Shown: positions 19,101 through 28,700, counted from the first letter of the stretch. The stretch: DNA of 59,263 nucleotides from Thalassotalea sp. PP2-459 (GCF_001913705.1 NZ_MKQD01000072.1:1-59263), one strand, 5' to 3'. Numbers and translations: made by a program. Notes: generated by a model from the sequence alone, not told the origin.

Positions 19101-19694
19101 ACTCCGTTAATTGAACAACAAACTATCGATAATTTTAGTTTATCGACAATAGACAATTCCCGCTGCTTAAAGGAAGTAGAGTTCTACTTCCCATTAGAAA
19201 GAGTCAGCACCAAAGCATTGACGAGTTTTTTGCTAAATCATCGAAAACAACAATGTCAGGTACATCTTATGCCCGAGATTCAACGACAGTTGTACTTACC
19301 AGCATTTAAGTCATTAAAAGGTATGATGCATGGTTTTATTGATTTAGTTTTTGAGCATCAAGGAAAATATTATGTCTGTGATTATAAATCAACGCATTTA
19401 GGGAACGACTTTAGTGACTATCTACCCTCTGCGTTACTTGGTGATATTCAACGTCATCATTATGATTTACAGTATTTGATTTATGCTGTGGCGTTACATA
19501 GGCACTTAAAAAAACAGCTTCCTAATTACCACCCAGATCAACATTTTGGCGGAATTTTGTATTTGTATCTTCGTGGTATGCAGCCCGAACAAGGTACCTC
19601 TGGAGTTTTCTATACATCGATATCTTCATTATTATTGACCCAACTAGATTCGCTTTTTGATAGCCAATTTGTCGAGTTAGGAGTAAACACATAA
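16164..19694 (+). CDS. recB: Exodeoxyribonuclease V beta subunit RecB
   Basis: 1176 aa (E. coli 1180). UvrD-like 3'-5' helicase fused to a C-terminal nuclease; the only nuclease of RecBCD. Walker A ASAGTGKT at 24-31, FTKDATEELRGRI (motif Ia), LVDEFQDTDQDQYRIL (motif II), GDPKQAIYGFRGGDIFTY (motif III), TQHGAKGLEYPVVFIP and LLYVAVTRAEQHC (motifs V and VI). Nuclease triad Asp1060, Asp1073 and Lys1075 (FIDL...CDYKS) has the same 13/15 spacing as Asp1067/Asp1080/Lys1082 in E. coli. Starts 1 nt inside the recC stop and recD follows immediately. Confidence 0.97.
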   Translation: MSAIEFLPLMVANMPLKGRHLIEASAGTGKTFNITRIYLRLLLERKLTVQQILVMTFTKDATEELRGRIDQFLRTTLNEWEELILSDDFFTEIAKITPSNEVKALLKRALLFLDEAAIYTIHGFCKTVLSQHAFATGTAFNANLEAQQHDIITLAIEDWYRTLSIKEPDTFALVSEFWLTPQAFSQQFSRLIGYREPIEVKEPSDEIAQFCQLAMQAHSDLITAQPFLFEQLVDAKPAKEQESRTLEFTQLLDWLKACSDNYEYSQETMPTSFFNGRRFGRSKVKEQLVEIFSTVNLVKKRKDSLLSDIRKLYALKAITSGLANINENVVEQKRQQKMLSFDDLIQSLADTLTDSSAEPLIRTLTAQYPFALVDEFQDTDQDQYRILNALYQDQENTGLVMIGDPKQAIYGFRGGDIFTYMAARKAATYRWRMNTNWRSTKAMITGYNRLFYGNALSGQAKAVFGFGIDYSVVDASPNPRSSILNCEKALNFIHFPTEDDKPVTQSFRQSMANWCANKIISLLKEQPELRAQDIALLVRDGAEAQEIKQALKQAGLSSVYLSDRTNLWHSEETQHLIPLLKGILNPESDRYFCSAMANPLLAISPSEYYKIRGDDLQWQQYKQLFIDLKAIWVSQGFVTMALKLMHTLIAIKGHESERSLTNLLHLFELLQAKSQQLRQPDELLHWLEQQYQQELPDQETELRLESEENLIKIVTQHGAKGLEYPVVFIPFSTRAKNPLRFGTKNIQAITYHDENEHARVTLSADEQALTAMANEAYAESIRLLYVAVTRAEQHCFVLTTSFDKYHLSPLGKTLMLSANDDLLNAITQLAHEQPNEITVTVVEDILVEHYQQKQLDVKNAEVAKFKGNIERDWWLTSFTALNRNLRDVGVSQPERNDDPLNSQSELPNQALNVDHQGLLRFALTKGAVAGNLLHDILEHASFKEPNWSVDCQWPLNKYGALPDGFEQNHLYDWLDDIVGTPLIEQQTIDNFSLSTIDNSRCLKEVEFYFPLERVSTKALTSFLLNHRKQQCQVHLMPEIQRQLYLPAFKSLKGMMHGFIDLVFEHQGKYYVCDYKSTHLGNDFSDYLPSALLGDIQRHHYDLQYLIYAVALHRHLKKQLPNYHPDQHFGGILYLYLRGMQPEQGTSGVFYTSISSLLLTQLDSLFDSQFVELGVNT

Positions 19695-21623
19695 ATGTTG
19701 AGTGTTAACGTTAAGCAGCATACTGACTTTAAAGCACCATATAGTTCGGTAACGCATGCTAAAAATCATTTATATGCGATAGAATCGATAGATTACTTTT
19801 TGGCTGTGCAGTTAACACCTGTGTTAGCAATGAGATTTGATGAAAATAGGCCATTAAGCAATGAAAACATAGCAGAAATATTTCATTTACTTATTGCATT
19901 GAGTCAAGCATTACGTAGTGGCCATACTTGTTTGCCTTTAAACCACGTTGCTACGCGCTTTCTATTTCGTTTTGCAGATAAACAAGGTGTTATTACTCAT
20001 CAAGGGTATCATTTTACTTCAATTACAGCGCTTATTGAGTTGCTAACTCAGTGTAATAATTTAGCCTCAGGCGAATTACCCATTGTGTTAAGTAAAGAAA
20101 ATTTATATTTAAGACGTTATTATTGTTTTGAGCGACAAGTTATTGAATATTTACATTCAGTGAATCGCCAACAAACAGCGTTAAGCGCCAGTAAACTGAA
20201 GATAATAGAAAATACGCTTGCACAATTGTTTGTTGAAAGTCACCAAGGCACTCAAGCGGTAAATACAATAGATTGGCAAGAAGTTGCAGTTGCTAATGCG
20301 TTAACTAAACATTTCAGCATTATTGCTGGAGGACCTGGTACCGGTAAAACTTATACCGTTACTAAATTACTTGCAGCCTTGGTTATGCTAGCTCAGCAAA
20401 TACCTTTAAAAATCGCGCTAACAGCACCTACAGGCAAGGCAGCTCAACGTTTGTCTGAGTCGATTAATAAAGCACTTTCTGGGTTTAGTGAAAGCATATC
20501 TGCGGACATATTAGCTAAAATTCCAACAAAGGCACAAACCCTACATCGTTTATTAGGGGTAATTCCACATTCACCAAACTTTAAACATCATCAACAAAAC
20601 AAACTGTCGGTAGATGTCTTGTTGATTGATGAAGTGTCAATGGTCGATTTACCAATGATGGCTAGGGTCATACGTGCTTTACCTGAAGGTTGCCGTGTAA
20701 TTTTATTGGGTGATGCTCAACAATTACCTTCAGTTGCAGCAGGCAGTCTATTATCCGATTTAGCACCAATCTCTACAGCTGTTTATAGTAAAGAAAATGC
20801 AACGTATTTAATGCAGGTTACAGGTAGTGAAAGTCTATGTAGCCATAAAACACAATTCGTTGATCATGTTACTTACTTAACACATAGTCGCCGCTTCTCT
20901 AGCGAAGGGGGGATTGGACAGTTAGCAGCTCAGGTGATTAATGGGCAAGCAGAACTAAGCTGGCAGTTGATCAATCAACAAGTAGATGAAAAAGCAAGCG
21001 AACTTGTAAGATGTTCGTACCAACATATTCAGTCTATCTTTCAACAAGCTGTCGAGTATTACCGTCAAGTAATGCGAAGTGAATCGGTTGAACAAGCTTT
21101 TAGTGTATTGGCTGATTTTCGTATTTTAACGGCCATGCGTGTGGGTCCGCTAGGTGTTGATGACATCAATGACACGATTGATGAACGACTTCGTGCTGAA
21201 GTGCCAGCGCAGCAGTTATCTGGTGCACTTTATCAAGGTAAACCTATTATGATCACAACCAATGATTACACACTTGGTTTATATAATGGCGATATTGGTA
21301 TTGTTTGGCCTAACGAGCTTAGACAACTTGTTGTATTTTTTGAAAATGAAGAAGGGGGCTTTTCACAATATATACCTTCTCGTTTACCCGCTTTTGATAA
21401 GGTTTATGCGATGACAATTCATAAAACACAAGGTAGCGAGTTTACCAATGTTGTTATGGTATTACCTGAACGGGCTGAAAATCAGTTATTATCCCGTGAG
21501 CTTGTTTATACAGGCATTACACGAGCAAAATCACATCTAACCCTTGTTACCAACAAAGAAAGTTGGTTTAACGCTATTGAAGCAAAGGTAACAAGATTTT
21601 CTGGAATTAAATTAATAGATTAA
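19695..21623 (+). CDS. recD: Exodeoxyribonuclease V alpha subunit RecD
   Basis: 642 aa SF1B 5'-3' helicase, the fast motor of RecBCD. Walker A GGPGTGKT at 212-219, then TAPTGKAAQRL (Ia), LIDEVSMVDLPMM (II), ILLGDAQQLPSV (III), and a C-terminal YAMTIHKTQGSEF (V) with ELVYTGITRAK (VI). The ATG directly follows the recB stop. The sequence between motif III and the SH3-like part contains an extra stretch (TYLMQVTGSESLCSHKTQ) that may be lineage-specific. DUF3087 follows after 1 nt. Confidence 0.96.
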   Translation: MLSVNVKQHTDFKAPYSSVTHAKNHLYAIESIDYFLAVQLTPVLAMRFDENRPLSNENIAEIFHLLIALSQALRSGHTCLPLNHVATRFLFRFADKQGVITHQGYHFTSITALIELLTQCNNLASGELPIVLSKENLYLRRYYCFERQVIEYLHSVNRQQTALSASKLKIIENTLAQLFVESHQGTQAVNTIDWQEVAVANALTKHFSIIAGGPGTGKTYTVTKLLAALVMLAQQIPLKIALTAPTGKAAQRLSESINKALSGFSESISADILAKIPTKAQTLHRLLGVIPHSPNFKHHQQNKLSVDVLLIDEVSMVDLPMMARVIRALPEGCRVILLGDAQQLPSVAAGSLLSDLAPISTAVYSKENATYLMQVTGSESLCSHKTQFVDHVTYLTHSRRFSSEGGIGQLAAQVINGQAELSWQLINQQVDEKASELVRCSYQHIQSIFQQAVEYYRQVMRSESVEQAFSVLADFRILTAMRVGPLGVDDINDTIDERLRAEVPAQQLSGALYQGKPIMITTNDYTLGLYNGDIGIVWPNELRQLVVFFENEEGGFSQYIPSRLPAFDKVYAMTIHKTQGSEFTNVVMVLPERAENQLLSRELVYTGITRAKSHLTLVTNKESWFNAIEAKVTRFSGIKLID

Positions 21624-21624
21624 T

Positions 21625-22185
21625 ATGCAGTTACAAAATATTGACAAAACATTATACCGCCAGCGTTTAAATCGCATTATCATCAGTTTTATTTTAAGCC
21701 TCACATTGTTATCGTTATTGTTCGGCTCACTGTTTATTAGTGTCTTTAGTGATAATAGCATTAACTTTGAAATGGCTAATAATACTGATGCACCAAGTAA
21801 TTTTTCTTATAACTTAGCCGGTGTTATCTGTGCACTAGTAGTATGTGCTGCATTACTGCATCGGTTAAGAAAAACAGCTTATTTTCATCAGGTATACTAT
21901 GTGTGGCAGTTAAAACAACTACATAACAAGATTTATCGTAAACTAAATATTATTAATAACATGGCGATGGAAAATGGTGATCACCAAGCGTTAATAATAC
22001 TCAACTTTTATTATCAAAGTTTAAAACAAGTTTACCAACTTGATGATAATACACTGACCATGTCGTCTGTGAATCAAAAACATCAAGCAGTGAAAGAAAA
22101 GGCAGAACAGCAGCAGTTGCAATTGGATAAAGAACAATTTACTGAAAACATGTTAAAAGACATTACTCAAGGAGAAGAAGAATGA
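21625..22185 (+). CDS. DUF3087-like membrane protein
   Basis: 186 aa. N-terminal LQNIDKTLYRQRLNRIII leads into one hydrophobic helix (about 19-41); a second lies at about 62-82. The C-terminal 100 residues are soluble and helical, rich in Gln/Lys/Glu with coiled-coil character (KHQAVKEKAEQQQLQLDKEQ). The pattern matches DUF3087 proteins of Shewanella and relatives; no function is known. It starts one nucleotide after recD and overlaps the VOC gene by ATGA, so it is co-transcribed with recBCD. Confidence 0.7.
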   Translation: MQLQNIDKTLYRQRLNRIIISFILSLTLLSLLFGSLFISVFSDNSINFEMANNTDAPSNFSYNLAGVICALVVCAALLHRLRKTAYFHQVYYVWQLKQLHNKIYRKLNIINNMAMENGDHQALIILNFYYQSLKQVYQLDDNTLTMSSVNQKHQAVKEKAEQQQLQLDKEQFTENMLKDITQGEEE

Positions 22186-22562
22186 TTGGTTATGTAACTT
22201 TAGGTACGAATGATCTACCGCGCTCAGTGTCGTTTTACGATGAATTATTATCGGTGATAGGTGCAGGGCGTTTTATGGAAACCGACCGGTTTGTTGTTTG
22301 GGCAACAGCGCCAGATAAAGCAGGTTTAAGTGTAACTTTACCTCATGATGAAAAAGCTGCCACTGTTGGTAATGGTGTGATGGTGGCTTTAGAAATGAAT
22401 TCAAATGAGCAAGTTGATGCACTTTACAATAAAGCGATAGCATTGGGTGCTACCTGTGAAGGAGTACCAGGGCCAAGAGAATTTGATGGTTTTTATGCGG
22501 CTTATTTTAGAGATTTAGACGGTAATAAACTGAACGCTTTTCATTTCGTACAACCAAAATAA
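22182..22562 (+). CDS. VOC-family (glyoxalase/dioxygenase fold) protein
   Basis: 126 aa single VOC protein. N-terminal IGYVTLGTNDLPRSVSFYDELLSVIGAGR is the first beta-alpha-beta module; C-terminal GPREFDGFYAAYFRDLDGNKLNAFHF is the typical second module end with a DxDGNKL metal-side motif. Substrate unknown. Start overlaps the upstream stop (ATGA). Its last 34 bp, including the stop codon, are tandemly duplicated directly downstream. Confidence 0.85.
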   Translation: MIGYVTLGTNDLPRSVSFYDELLSVIGAGRFMETDRFVVWATAPDKAGLSVTLPHDEKAATVGNGVMVALEMNSNEQVDALYNKAIALGATCEGVPGPREFDGFYAAYFRDLDGNKLNAFHFVQPK

Positions 22563-22601
22563 ACTGAACGCTTTTCATTTCGTACAACCAAAATAAACTG
22601 A
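22524..22601 (+). repeat. 34-bp tandem duplication across the VOC gene stop codon
   Basis: Unit AATAAACTGAACGCTTTTCA... runs 22524-22557 and repeats without change at 22558-22591, with a 10-bp start of a third copy. The first copy encodes the natural C-terminus and stop; the second is non-coding. Looks like a recent slippage or unequal-exchange event. Confidence 0.9.
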
Positions 22602-22613
22602 TAAACTTCAAAT

Positions 22614-22641
22614 AAAAGAGGTAAAGTTGATTACCTCTTTT
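22614..22641 (+). terminator. Terminator of the recCBD-DUF3087-VOC unit
   Basis: Perfect stem AAAAGAGGTAA / TTACCTCTTTT with loop AGTTGA; the T-run ends the hairpin. It is symmetric and could also act on the other strand. Confidence 0.8.
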
Positions 22642-22731
22642 AAATCTTTGCTACTCGCTGTATTGTTATCTGAACCTTTAAATCGATACGAGTTATTTTT
22701 GTATTGCTAACTACACGATAATAATAAGCTT

Positions 22732-23772
22732 ATGAGAATTTTTACTGCCTTAAATTTAACCACACTGGCAATTTGCCTATCATTAACTCCCCAATCAAAA
22801 GCCGAGGAAGAGGCGAAATTTGCTATTGCTATCCACGGTGGTGCTGGCGCTATCAGTCAAAAGAAAATGACCCCAAAAGTCAGAGCACAGTATGATGCTA
22901 AGCTTACTGAAGCAGTCAATACTGGTTACGCGTTACTTGAAAAGGGTGCTTCTAGCGAGCAAGCCATTATCGCAGCTATTCAAATTATGGAAGAGTCGCC
23001 GCTGTTTAATGCCGGTAAAGGTGCGGTTTATACTTATGATGAACACCATGAGCTTGACGCTTCAATTATGGACGGTAAAACATTAAATGCTGGTGCCGTT
23101 AGCGGCGTTAAAACAGTCAAAAGTCCGATAGCGTTAGCACAATCTGTTATGAACAACTCTGTACATGTCATGTTAAGTGGCGAAGGAGCGGAAGCTTTTG
23201 CTAAACAAGAAAACCTAGCATTAGTAGAGAACCAATACTTTAATACTGAAAGACGTTATAAATCGTTACTACGTGCGAAAAAGAAATTACAACAAAAAGC
23301 ACAGGAACTGAAAGATTATCAAGCTGCACACCAAACATTAGATGTAGAATATAAAGTAGGCACCGTCGGCGCTGTTGCGTTGGATAAAAACGGAAACCTA
23401 GCCGCAGGTACTTCTACTGGCGGTATGACTGCGAAACGATTCGGACGCATTGGTGACGCACCTATTATTGGAGCTGGTACTTATGCCAATAATAACAGTT
23501 GTGCGGTTTCTGCTACAGGCCATGGTGAGTATTTTATTCGCTACCACGTTGCCGCAGATATTTGTGCCCGAATGGAATATCAGAATATTTCAGTTGAACA
23601 AGCTGCCGATACGGTGATTAATAAAGTGCTTGTTAAGGCTGGTGGAACAGGTGGTGTTATTGTTATTGATAAACACGGCAATATTACGATGCCATTTAAT
23701 ACAGAAGGAATGTACCGTGCAAGTCGTTCTTCTACTAGTAAAATTAACGTAGCGATTTTTAGAAATGAATAA
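22732..23772 (+). CDS. Secreted isoaspartyl peptidase/L-asparaginase (Ntn hydrolase, T2 family)
   Basis: 346 aa. Signal peptide-like MRIFTALNLTTLAICLSLTPQSKA, then AIAIHGGAGAIS, the family N-terminus. The precursor self-cleaves before Thr211 in KVGTVGAVALD, giving alpha and beta chains, with Thr211 the nucleophile; GTSTGGMTAKRFGRIGDAPIIGAGTYAN carries the substrate residues. The enzyme splits isoaspartyl dipeptides and asparagine (E. coli IaaA is the cytosolic model); here the leader suggests a periplasmic enzyme. The 8-bp overlap with the creA-like gene implies coupling. Confidence 0.93.
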   Translation: MRIFTALNLTTLAICLSLTPQSKAEEEAKFAIAIHGGAGAISQKKMTPKVRAQYDAKLTEAVNTGYALLEKGASSEQAIIAAIQIMEESPLFNAGKGAVYTYDEHHELDASIMDGKTLNAGAVSGVKTVKSPIALAQSVMNNSVHVMLSGEGAEAFAKQENLALVENQYFNTERRYKSLLRAKKKLQQKAQELKDYQAAHQTLDVEYKVGTVGAVALDKNGNLAAGTSTGGMTAKRFGRIGDAPIIGAGTYANNNSCAVSATGHGEYFIRYHVAADICARMEYQNISVEQAADTVINKVLVKAGGTGGVIVIDKHGNITMPFNTEGMYRASRSSTSKINVAIFRNE

Positions 23773-24241
23773 ACTATTCCTATGCATACCAATGCTTTTA
23801 TTAGCAGGCTGCTCTGACGATGTTGGTAAAGTAAGTTTAGGCTTATTTACCACGAAAGATGTGGTTATTGAAGCTAAAAAAGACCCGAAAATACCTGGCG
23901 TTACTTGCCACATTAGTCATGTTGAAGCTGACTTAGATTTTGCAGATCCCTCCGATATGAGTATTGCTTGTCGGCAAACGGGTGTGATAACGGCAGCGCA
24001 AATTGTGCAAATAGATCGTTCTAAAAATGGTGAAATTGTCTTTAAACAATCTAAAAGTATTTTATTTAAAAGTTTAAAGGTACGTCGTATTTTTGATGAA
24101 GAAAACCAAACATTAATATATTTATCGTACTCAACCAAAGAATCTAGTGGCAGCCATCACCATTCTATTTCGACGGTTCCTTTGTTCGGTAGCCAAGCAT
24201 TGCAAGCTGGGTCATTGCCAAGTAGAACATTGAATAATTAA
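23765..24241 (+). CDS. creA: CreA-family lipoprotein
   Basis: 158 aa. Lipoprotein signal MNKLFLCIPMLLLAGC with Cys16 as the likely lipidated residue. The mature part matches CreA: VSLGLFTTKDVVIEAKKDPKIPGVTCHISH, ISIACRQTGVI-like segment, GEIVFKQSKSILFKSLKVRRIFD and a YLSYSTK block. E. coli CreA is a periplasmic protein of unknown function; the lipobox here suggests membrane anchoring. It begins inside the end of the asparaginase gene. Confidence 0.85.
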   Translation: MNKLFLCIPMLLLAGCSDDVGKVSLGLFTTKDVVIEAKKDPKIPGVTCHISHVEADLDFADPSDMSIACRQTGVITAAQIVQIDRSKNGEIVFKQSKSILFKSLKVRRIFDEENQTLIYLSYSTKESSGSHHHSISTVPLFGSQALQAGSLPSRTLNN

Positions 24242-24244
24242 TGT

Positions 24245-25021
24245 ATGTTTAACTTCATTTTTTCCCGTAAACCACTGATTGATTCAGAGACTCAACAATG
24301 GTTATTTTCGTGTGTTGAATGGGCAATAAGCACTTTTGAACAGCAATACTTTACGGATCACACCGAACTTATATTACCCACGAATAAATTTTACCCCGGT
24401 AGAGTTGCAAGTGTTGAACAGATGGCGCGAACAATTTTTGAAAATACTAAAAGCTATTGTGGCTTATCCAATTGGCCTTTTATGTTGAAGCCTTTTCAAT
24501 ATAAAACGCAACAACAATTACCTCATTTAACTATCACCGGTTCCTTAAGAGGTGAGCAGTGTAAGGTAATAGCCAATGATGAATCATCCCTAATTGAAGT
24601 TGGGTATCTAGCAGCACAAATTAATCAACCGCAAGATATGATTGCCACTTACGTTCAGCAATTTGCTAGTGTCTTGGTGTTATCTGCGAAAGTGTTACCT
24701 CCTGGAGGTAAGCCTATGATACCGCAAGCAATTGATGTATTAGCATGTGTGATGGGCTTTGGTGTTATGTTTACAAATACAGCTTATCAATTTAAAGGGG
24801 GGTGTGGTTCATGTTATAACCCTCGGGCAAATCGTCAAGTAGCGTTACCTGAAAACGATATGCTTTACGCCCTTGCTATATTTTGTGTGCTTAAAAATGA
24901 ACACTATAAGAATGTAACCCCACATTTGAAAAAACATTTACGGTCTTCATACAAAAAAATGTTTAAACAAGTACAACTACTTCAAAGTAGTTCTGAAAAA
25001 AATATTTTGACAATCGCATGA
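24245..25021 (+). CDS. Hypothetical protein with a GGCGSCYNPRA motif
   Basis: 258 aa, no family recognised. No signal peptide or obvious membrane helix, but one hydrophobic stretch (VLACVMGFGVMFTNTAYQF, about 167-185) stands before a cysteine-containing motif KGGCGSCYNPRANRQVALPE, and the next helix is DMLYALAIFCVLK. The C-terminus is basic (HLKKHLRSSYKKMFKQ). It starts 3 nt after creA, so the two share a message. The two spaced Cys could be redox or metal ligands; that is speculation. Confidence 0.6.
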   Translation: MFNFIFSRKPLIDSETQQWLFSCVEWAISTFEQQYFTDHTELILPTNKFYPGRVASVEQMARTIFENTKSYCGLSNWPFMLKPFQYKTQQQLPHLTITGSLRGEQCKVIANDESSLIEVGYLAAQINQPQDMIATYVQQFASVLVLSAKVLPPGGKPMIPQAIDVLACVMGFGVMFTNTAYQFKGGCGSCYNPRANRQVALPENDMLYALAIFCVLKNEHYKNVTPHLKKHLRSSYKKMFKQVQLLQSSSEKNILTIA

Positions 25022-25101
25022 TAATCTTGGGAATTATTACCGATTAGGTCTACGCTTAAAAAGAACAGACAATAATAGCAAAGTAATAAAAAGGCAAATG
25101 C

Positions 25102-25512
25102 ATGGAATCATTACAAGTTAAAGACTATATGAACTATTATCCTGTCACATTTACACCTGACATGGTTATAGAAGAAGCATCACTTAGGTTTTTGAAAACA
25201 AAACAAATAGGTGGTCCAGTTGTTAATGATAAAAATCATTTAGTAGGGTTTCTTTCTGAAAGCGACATCATGCGAAAAATGATGGAGTCGAGTTATTATA
25301 GTGAACATATTGCAGATGTTGCACAACTTATGCGTACTGAAGTGTTATCAGTAAAGCCTTATGACAGTGTGCTTGAGTTAGCACAAAAAATGTTAGGAAA
25401 TAAACCTAAGGTGTATCCAGTAGTTGACGACGATGGTCATTTATTAGGAACAATCTGTCGTAATGATGTATTAATGGCGATGGATAAACACTTACGTATA
25501 AAGTTTAAGTAG
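25102..25512 (+). CDS. CBS-domain pair protein
   Basis: 136 aa made of two CBS motifs (about 6-62 and 72-133): VKDYMNYYPVTFTPDMVIEEASLRFLKTKQIGGPVVND and VAQLMRTEVLSVKPYDSVLELAQKML. Each ends with a VGFLSESDIM or LGTICRNDVLM block. CBS pairs bind adenosyl nucleotides; the partner of this stand-alone copy is not visible. Confidence 0.88.
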   Translation: MESLQVKDYMNYYPVTFTPDMVIEEASLRFLKTKQIGGPVVNDKNHLVGFLSESDIMRKMMESSYYSEHIADVAQLMRTEVLSVKPYDSVLELAQKMLGNKPKVYPVVDDDGHLLGTICRNDVLMAMDKHLRIKFK

Positions 25513-25764
25513 CTAAATAGGTGAGTTGAGCTTCGGCGTGTGTTTTTCTGTATTGTTTCATGACTTACAAAGCTTCCATGGTTATTGTGTAATTGATCTT
25601 CACAAAGCAGGCTAACACGTTAAAAACGAATCAACATGCTGATCAATAAGTTCAACTCAATACTTGTCTACATTAACAAAGTTAAAGGTTCAACGTGTTC
25701 TAGTATTGGTATTGCTACACATAATTGATAAAATAAGCGTTTTAAACGTTGTTTTGAGCCTATT
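25513..25764. other. Intergenic region with faint MITE-like similarity
   Basis: 250 bp between the CBS gene and hrpA. It contains a TTGTCTACATTAACAAA stretch ending in TTCAACGTGTTCTAGTATT, which resembles the right end of the 269-bp element (ATCAACACGCTCTAGTATT). No matching left end could be found, so this may be a decayed copy or chance. No gene seen. Confidence 0.35.
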
Positions 25765-28700
25765 TTGCCTTCCGAAAATTCACACAGTACATTAACTACA
25801 ACTATTAACACTGGCGATGCTCCTACCATAGCAAAATTAAATGCATTACTGTCTGATGTTAGACGGGCCGATATTGGTCTGTTCAAAAAACGATTAGCTG
25901 GTCTTGCTAAAATATCGGATGTGGGAAAAAAGCAAAAAGTCCTTGGCCAAATAGCTGATCAAATTGACAATTCAATTGCAAAAAAACAACATAAACTTAA
26001 TCGTAAACTTTCGATATCTTACCCGGAAGGGTTGCCAGTATCACAAAGTGTTGAACGCATATCTAAAGCAATAGATGAAAACCAAGTGGTAATTATTGCT
26101 GGTGAAACAGGCTCAGGTAAAACCACTCAAATTCCAAAAATTTGTATGGCTTTGGGGCGCGGAATTGAAGGTATGATAGGCCACACACAACCGCGAAGAA
26201 TTGCTGCTCGCACTGTAGCAACGCGAATCGCTGAAGAGTTAAACACACCCTTAGGTGATGTTATTGGCTATAAAGTACGCTTTACTGATCAAGTCAGCGA
26301 TAACAGTTACGTCAAGCTAATGACTGATGGTATCTTGTTAGCTGAAATGCAACGTGATCGTTTATTAAGACAATACGATACAATTATCATCGACGAAGCA
26401 CACGAGCGAAGTCTTAACATTGATTTTTTATTGGGTTACTTACGTCAAATTCTAAATAAACGACCTGATTTAAAAATTATTATTACCTCTGCAACGATTG
26501 ACCCTGAGAGATTCGCTAAGCATTTTCAACAAGATAACAAAAAGCCAGTTCCAATCATCGAAGTATCAGGACGAACATTTCCCGTTGAAATGCGTTACCG
26601 GCCGTTAAATGAGCACAATGAAAGTTCAGATGTGATCACTGGCATTATTCAAGCTGTTGAAGAATTATCAGAACTTCCATTAGGTGATATTTTGGTTTTT
26701 CTTAACGGTGAACGAGAAATACGTGATACAGCAAGCGCTTTAGAAAAAGAACATTTAGCACATACCCAAATTTTGCCACTTTATTCTCGTTTAACGGTGC
26801 AAGAGCAAAACCGAATCTTTCAGCGCCATACCGGCAGAAATATTGTACTTGCAACTAATGTAGCAGAAACATCGCTCACGGTGCCTGGAATTAAGTATGT
26901 TATTGACCCAGGTACGGCGAGAATATCTCGCTATAGCTATCGAACTAAAGTGCAACGACTTCCAATCGAGCCGATTTCACAAGCCAGCGCGAACCAACGA
27001 GCAGGTCGTTGTGGTCGTGTATCTGAAGGGGTTTGTATACGGCTATATGCTGAAGATGATTTTCTTAATCGCGATGAATTCACAGATCCTGAAATATTAC
27101 GTACTAACCTCGCTACTGTTATTTTACAAATGCTAGCGTTAGATCTTGGCCATATTGATCAATTTCCATTTGTTCAATCACCTGATAACCGAACAGTAAA
27201 AGATGGCGTTAGGTTACTTGAAGAACTCGCTGCTATTCAAGTAAACCATGGTAAAACACAGCTGACAATTAGCGGCCGACAACTTGCTAGATTTCCAGTT
27301 GATCCTCGTTTAGCAAAAATGATTTTAACGGCTATTCAATATGGCTGTATTGAAGAGATATTTATTATTGTCAGTGCGTTAAGTATTCAAGATCCACGAG
27401 AACGACCTCATGAAAAGCAGCAAGCAGCAGATGAAAAACATAGTCGTTTTAAAGTGAAAGAATCAGACTTTTTTAGCTTTTTACTACTTTGGCAATATAT
27501 TAATGAACAACAAAAGTTACTCACTAACAATCAGTTTCGTAAACTTTGCCAAAAAGAATATCTTTCATATATCCGTATAAGAGAATGGCAAGACATTTAT
27601 CATCAACTATCGATGACGTTAAAAGAGCAAAAAATTGCTCTGACAACCACTGGTTGGTCAAAGGATAATGACTCATCAGGAGATCTTATTCATCAAGCTA
27701 TATTGTCAGGCTTACTAAGTCACTTAGGTCAACTGGATGAAAACCGAGAATACAAAGGGGCGAGAAACACTCGATTTTATGTTTTTCCTGGCTCTAATTT
27801 AGCTAAGAAAACACCTAAGTGGTTAATGGCAACGGAGTTAGTAGAAACGAGTAGACTTTTTGCCCGAGTTGTTGCAAAAATTGACCCTGCATGGGTTGAA
27901 AGTCTGTCCGAACACCTGGTTAAACGAAATTATAGTGAGCCACATTGGGAGCGTAAGCAAGGCGCTGTGATGGCGTATGAACAAGTTACACTCTATGGTT
28001 TAGTGTTAGTTGCAAAACGTAAAGTTGTGTTCAATAAAATTGAACCAAGTACTTGTCGAGAAATTTTTATTCGGGAGGCATTGGTTAATGGTGACGCCAA
28101 TATTCAGGAACCATTCTTTCAGCGCAATAGAGACTTAATTAAAGATATTGAAAAGTTAGAACAAAAAGCCCGGCGTAAAGACTTTCTCGTAGATGAAGAG
28201 TTACTTTGTCAATTTTATCATGAAAAGTTACCTGAACAGGTGGTTTGTCAACGTAGCTTTCTAGCATGGTGGAAAAACCAAAAACAACAAACGCCTAAAT
28301 TACTCGATTTTACCAAAGCTTTTTTATTAAATGAAAACAGTGAAAAACTGTCAAAAGCGGATTACCCAGACGTATGGCAGCAAGGAAACTTTACCTTACC
28401 GCTAAGTTACCATTTTAAGCCTGGTGATGAAGATGATGGGGTTAGTGTACATATTCCGATAGGGGTATTAAATCAGGTGACCGATCAGGGTTTTGATTGG
28501 CAAATACCTGCGTTGCGATATGAGCTTATCATCTCTCTTATTAAAGCATTACCTAAAAGTGTTCGACGTAATTATGTTCCTGCGCCTAATTATGCTCAGG
28601 CGTGTTTTGATGCACTTTCACCAAGCGAACTTACGTTACAGCAAGCAATGGAAAAGCAGTTATTACGTATGACAGGTGTTCGTATTCCAGAAGATGCGTG

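Noticed and set aside
23590-23913. 107-aa minus-strand frame over asparaginase and creA
   Set aside because: Both plus-strand genes are clear family members; the antisense frame has no recognisable features.
25513-25764. Third full MITE-like copy before hrpA
   Set aside because: Only the right-end-like TTCAACGTGTTCTAGTATT is seen; no left end or internal match was convincing.
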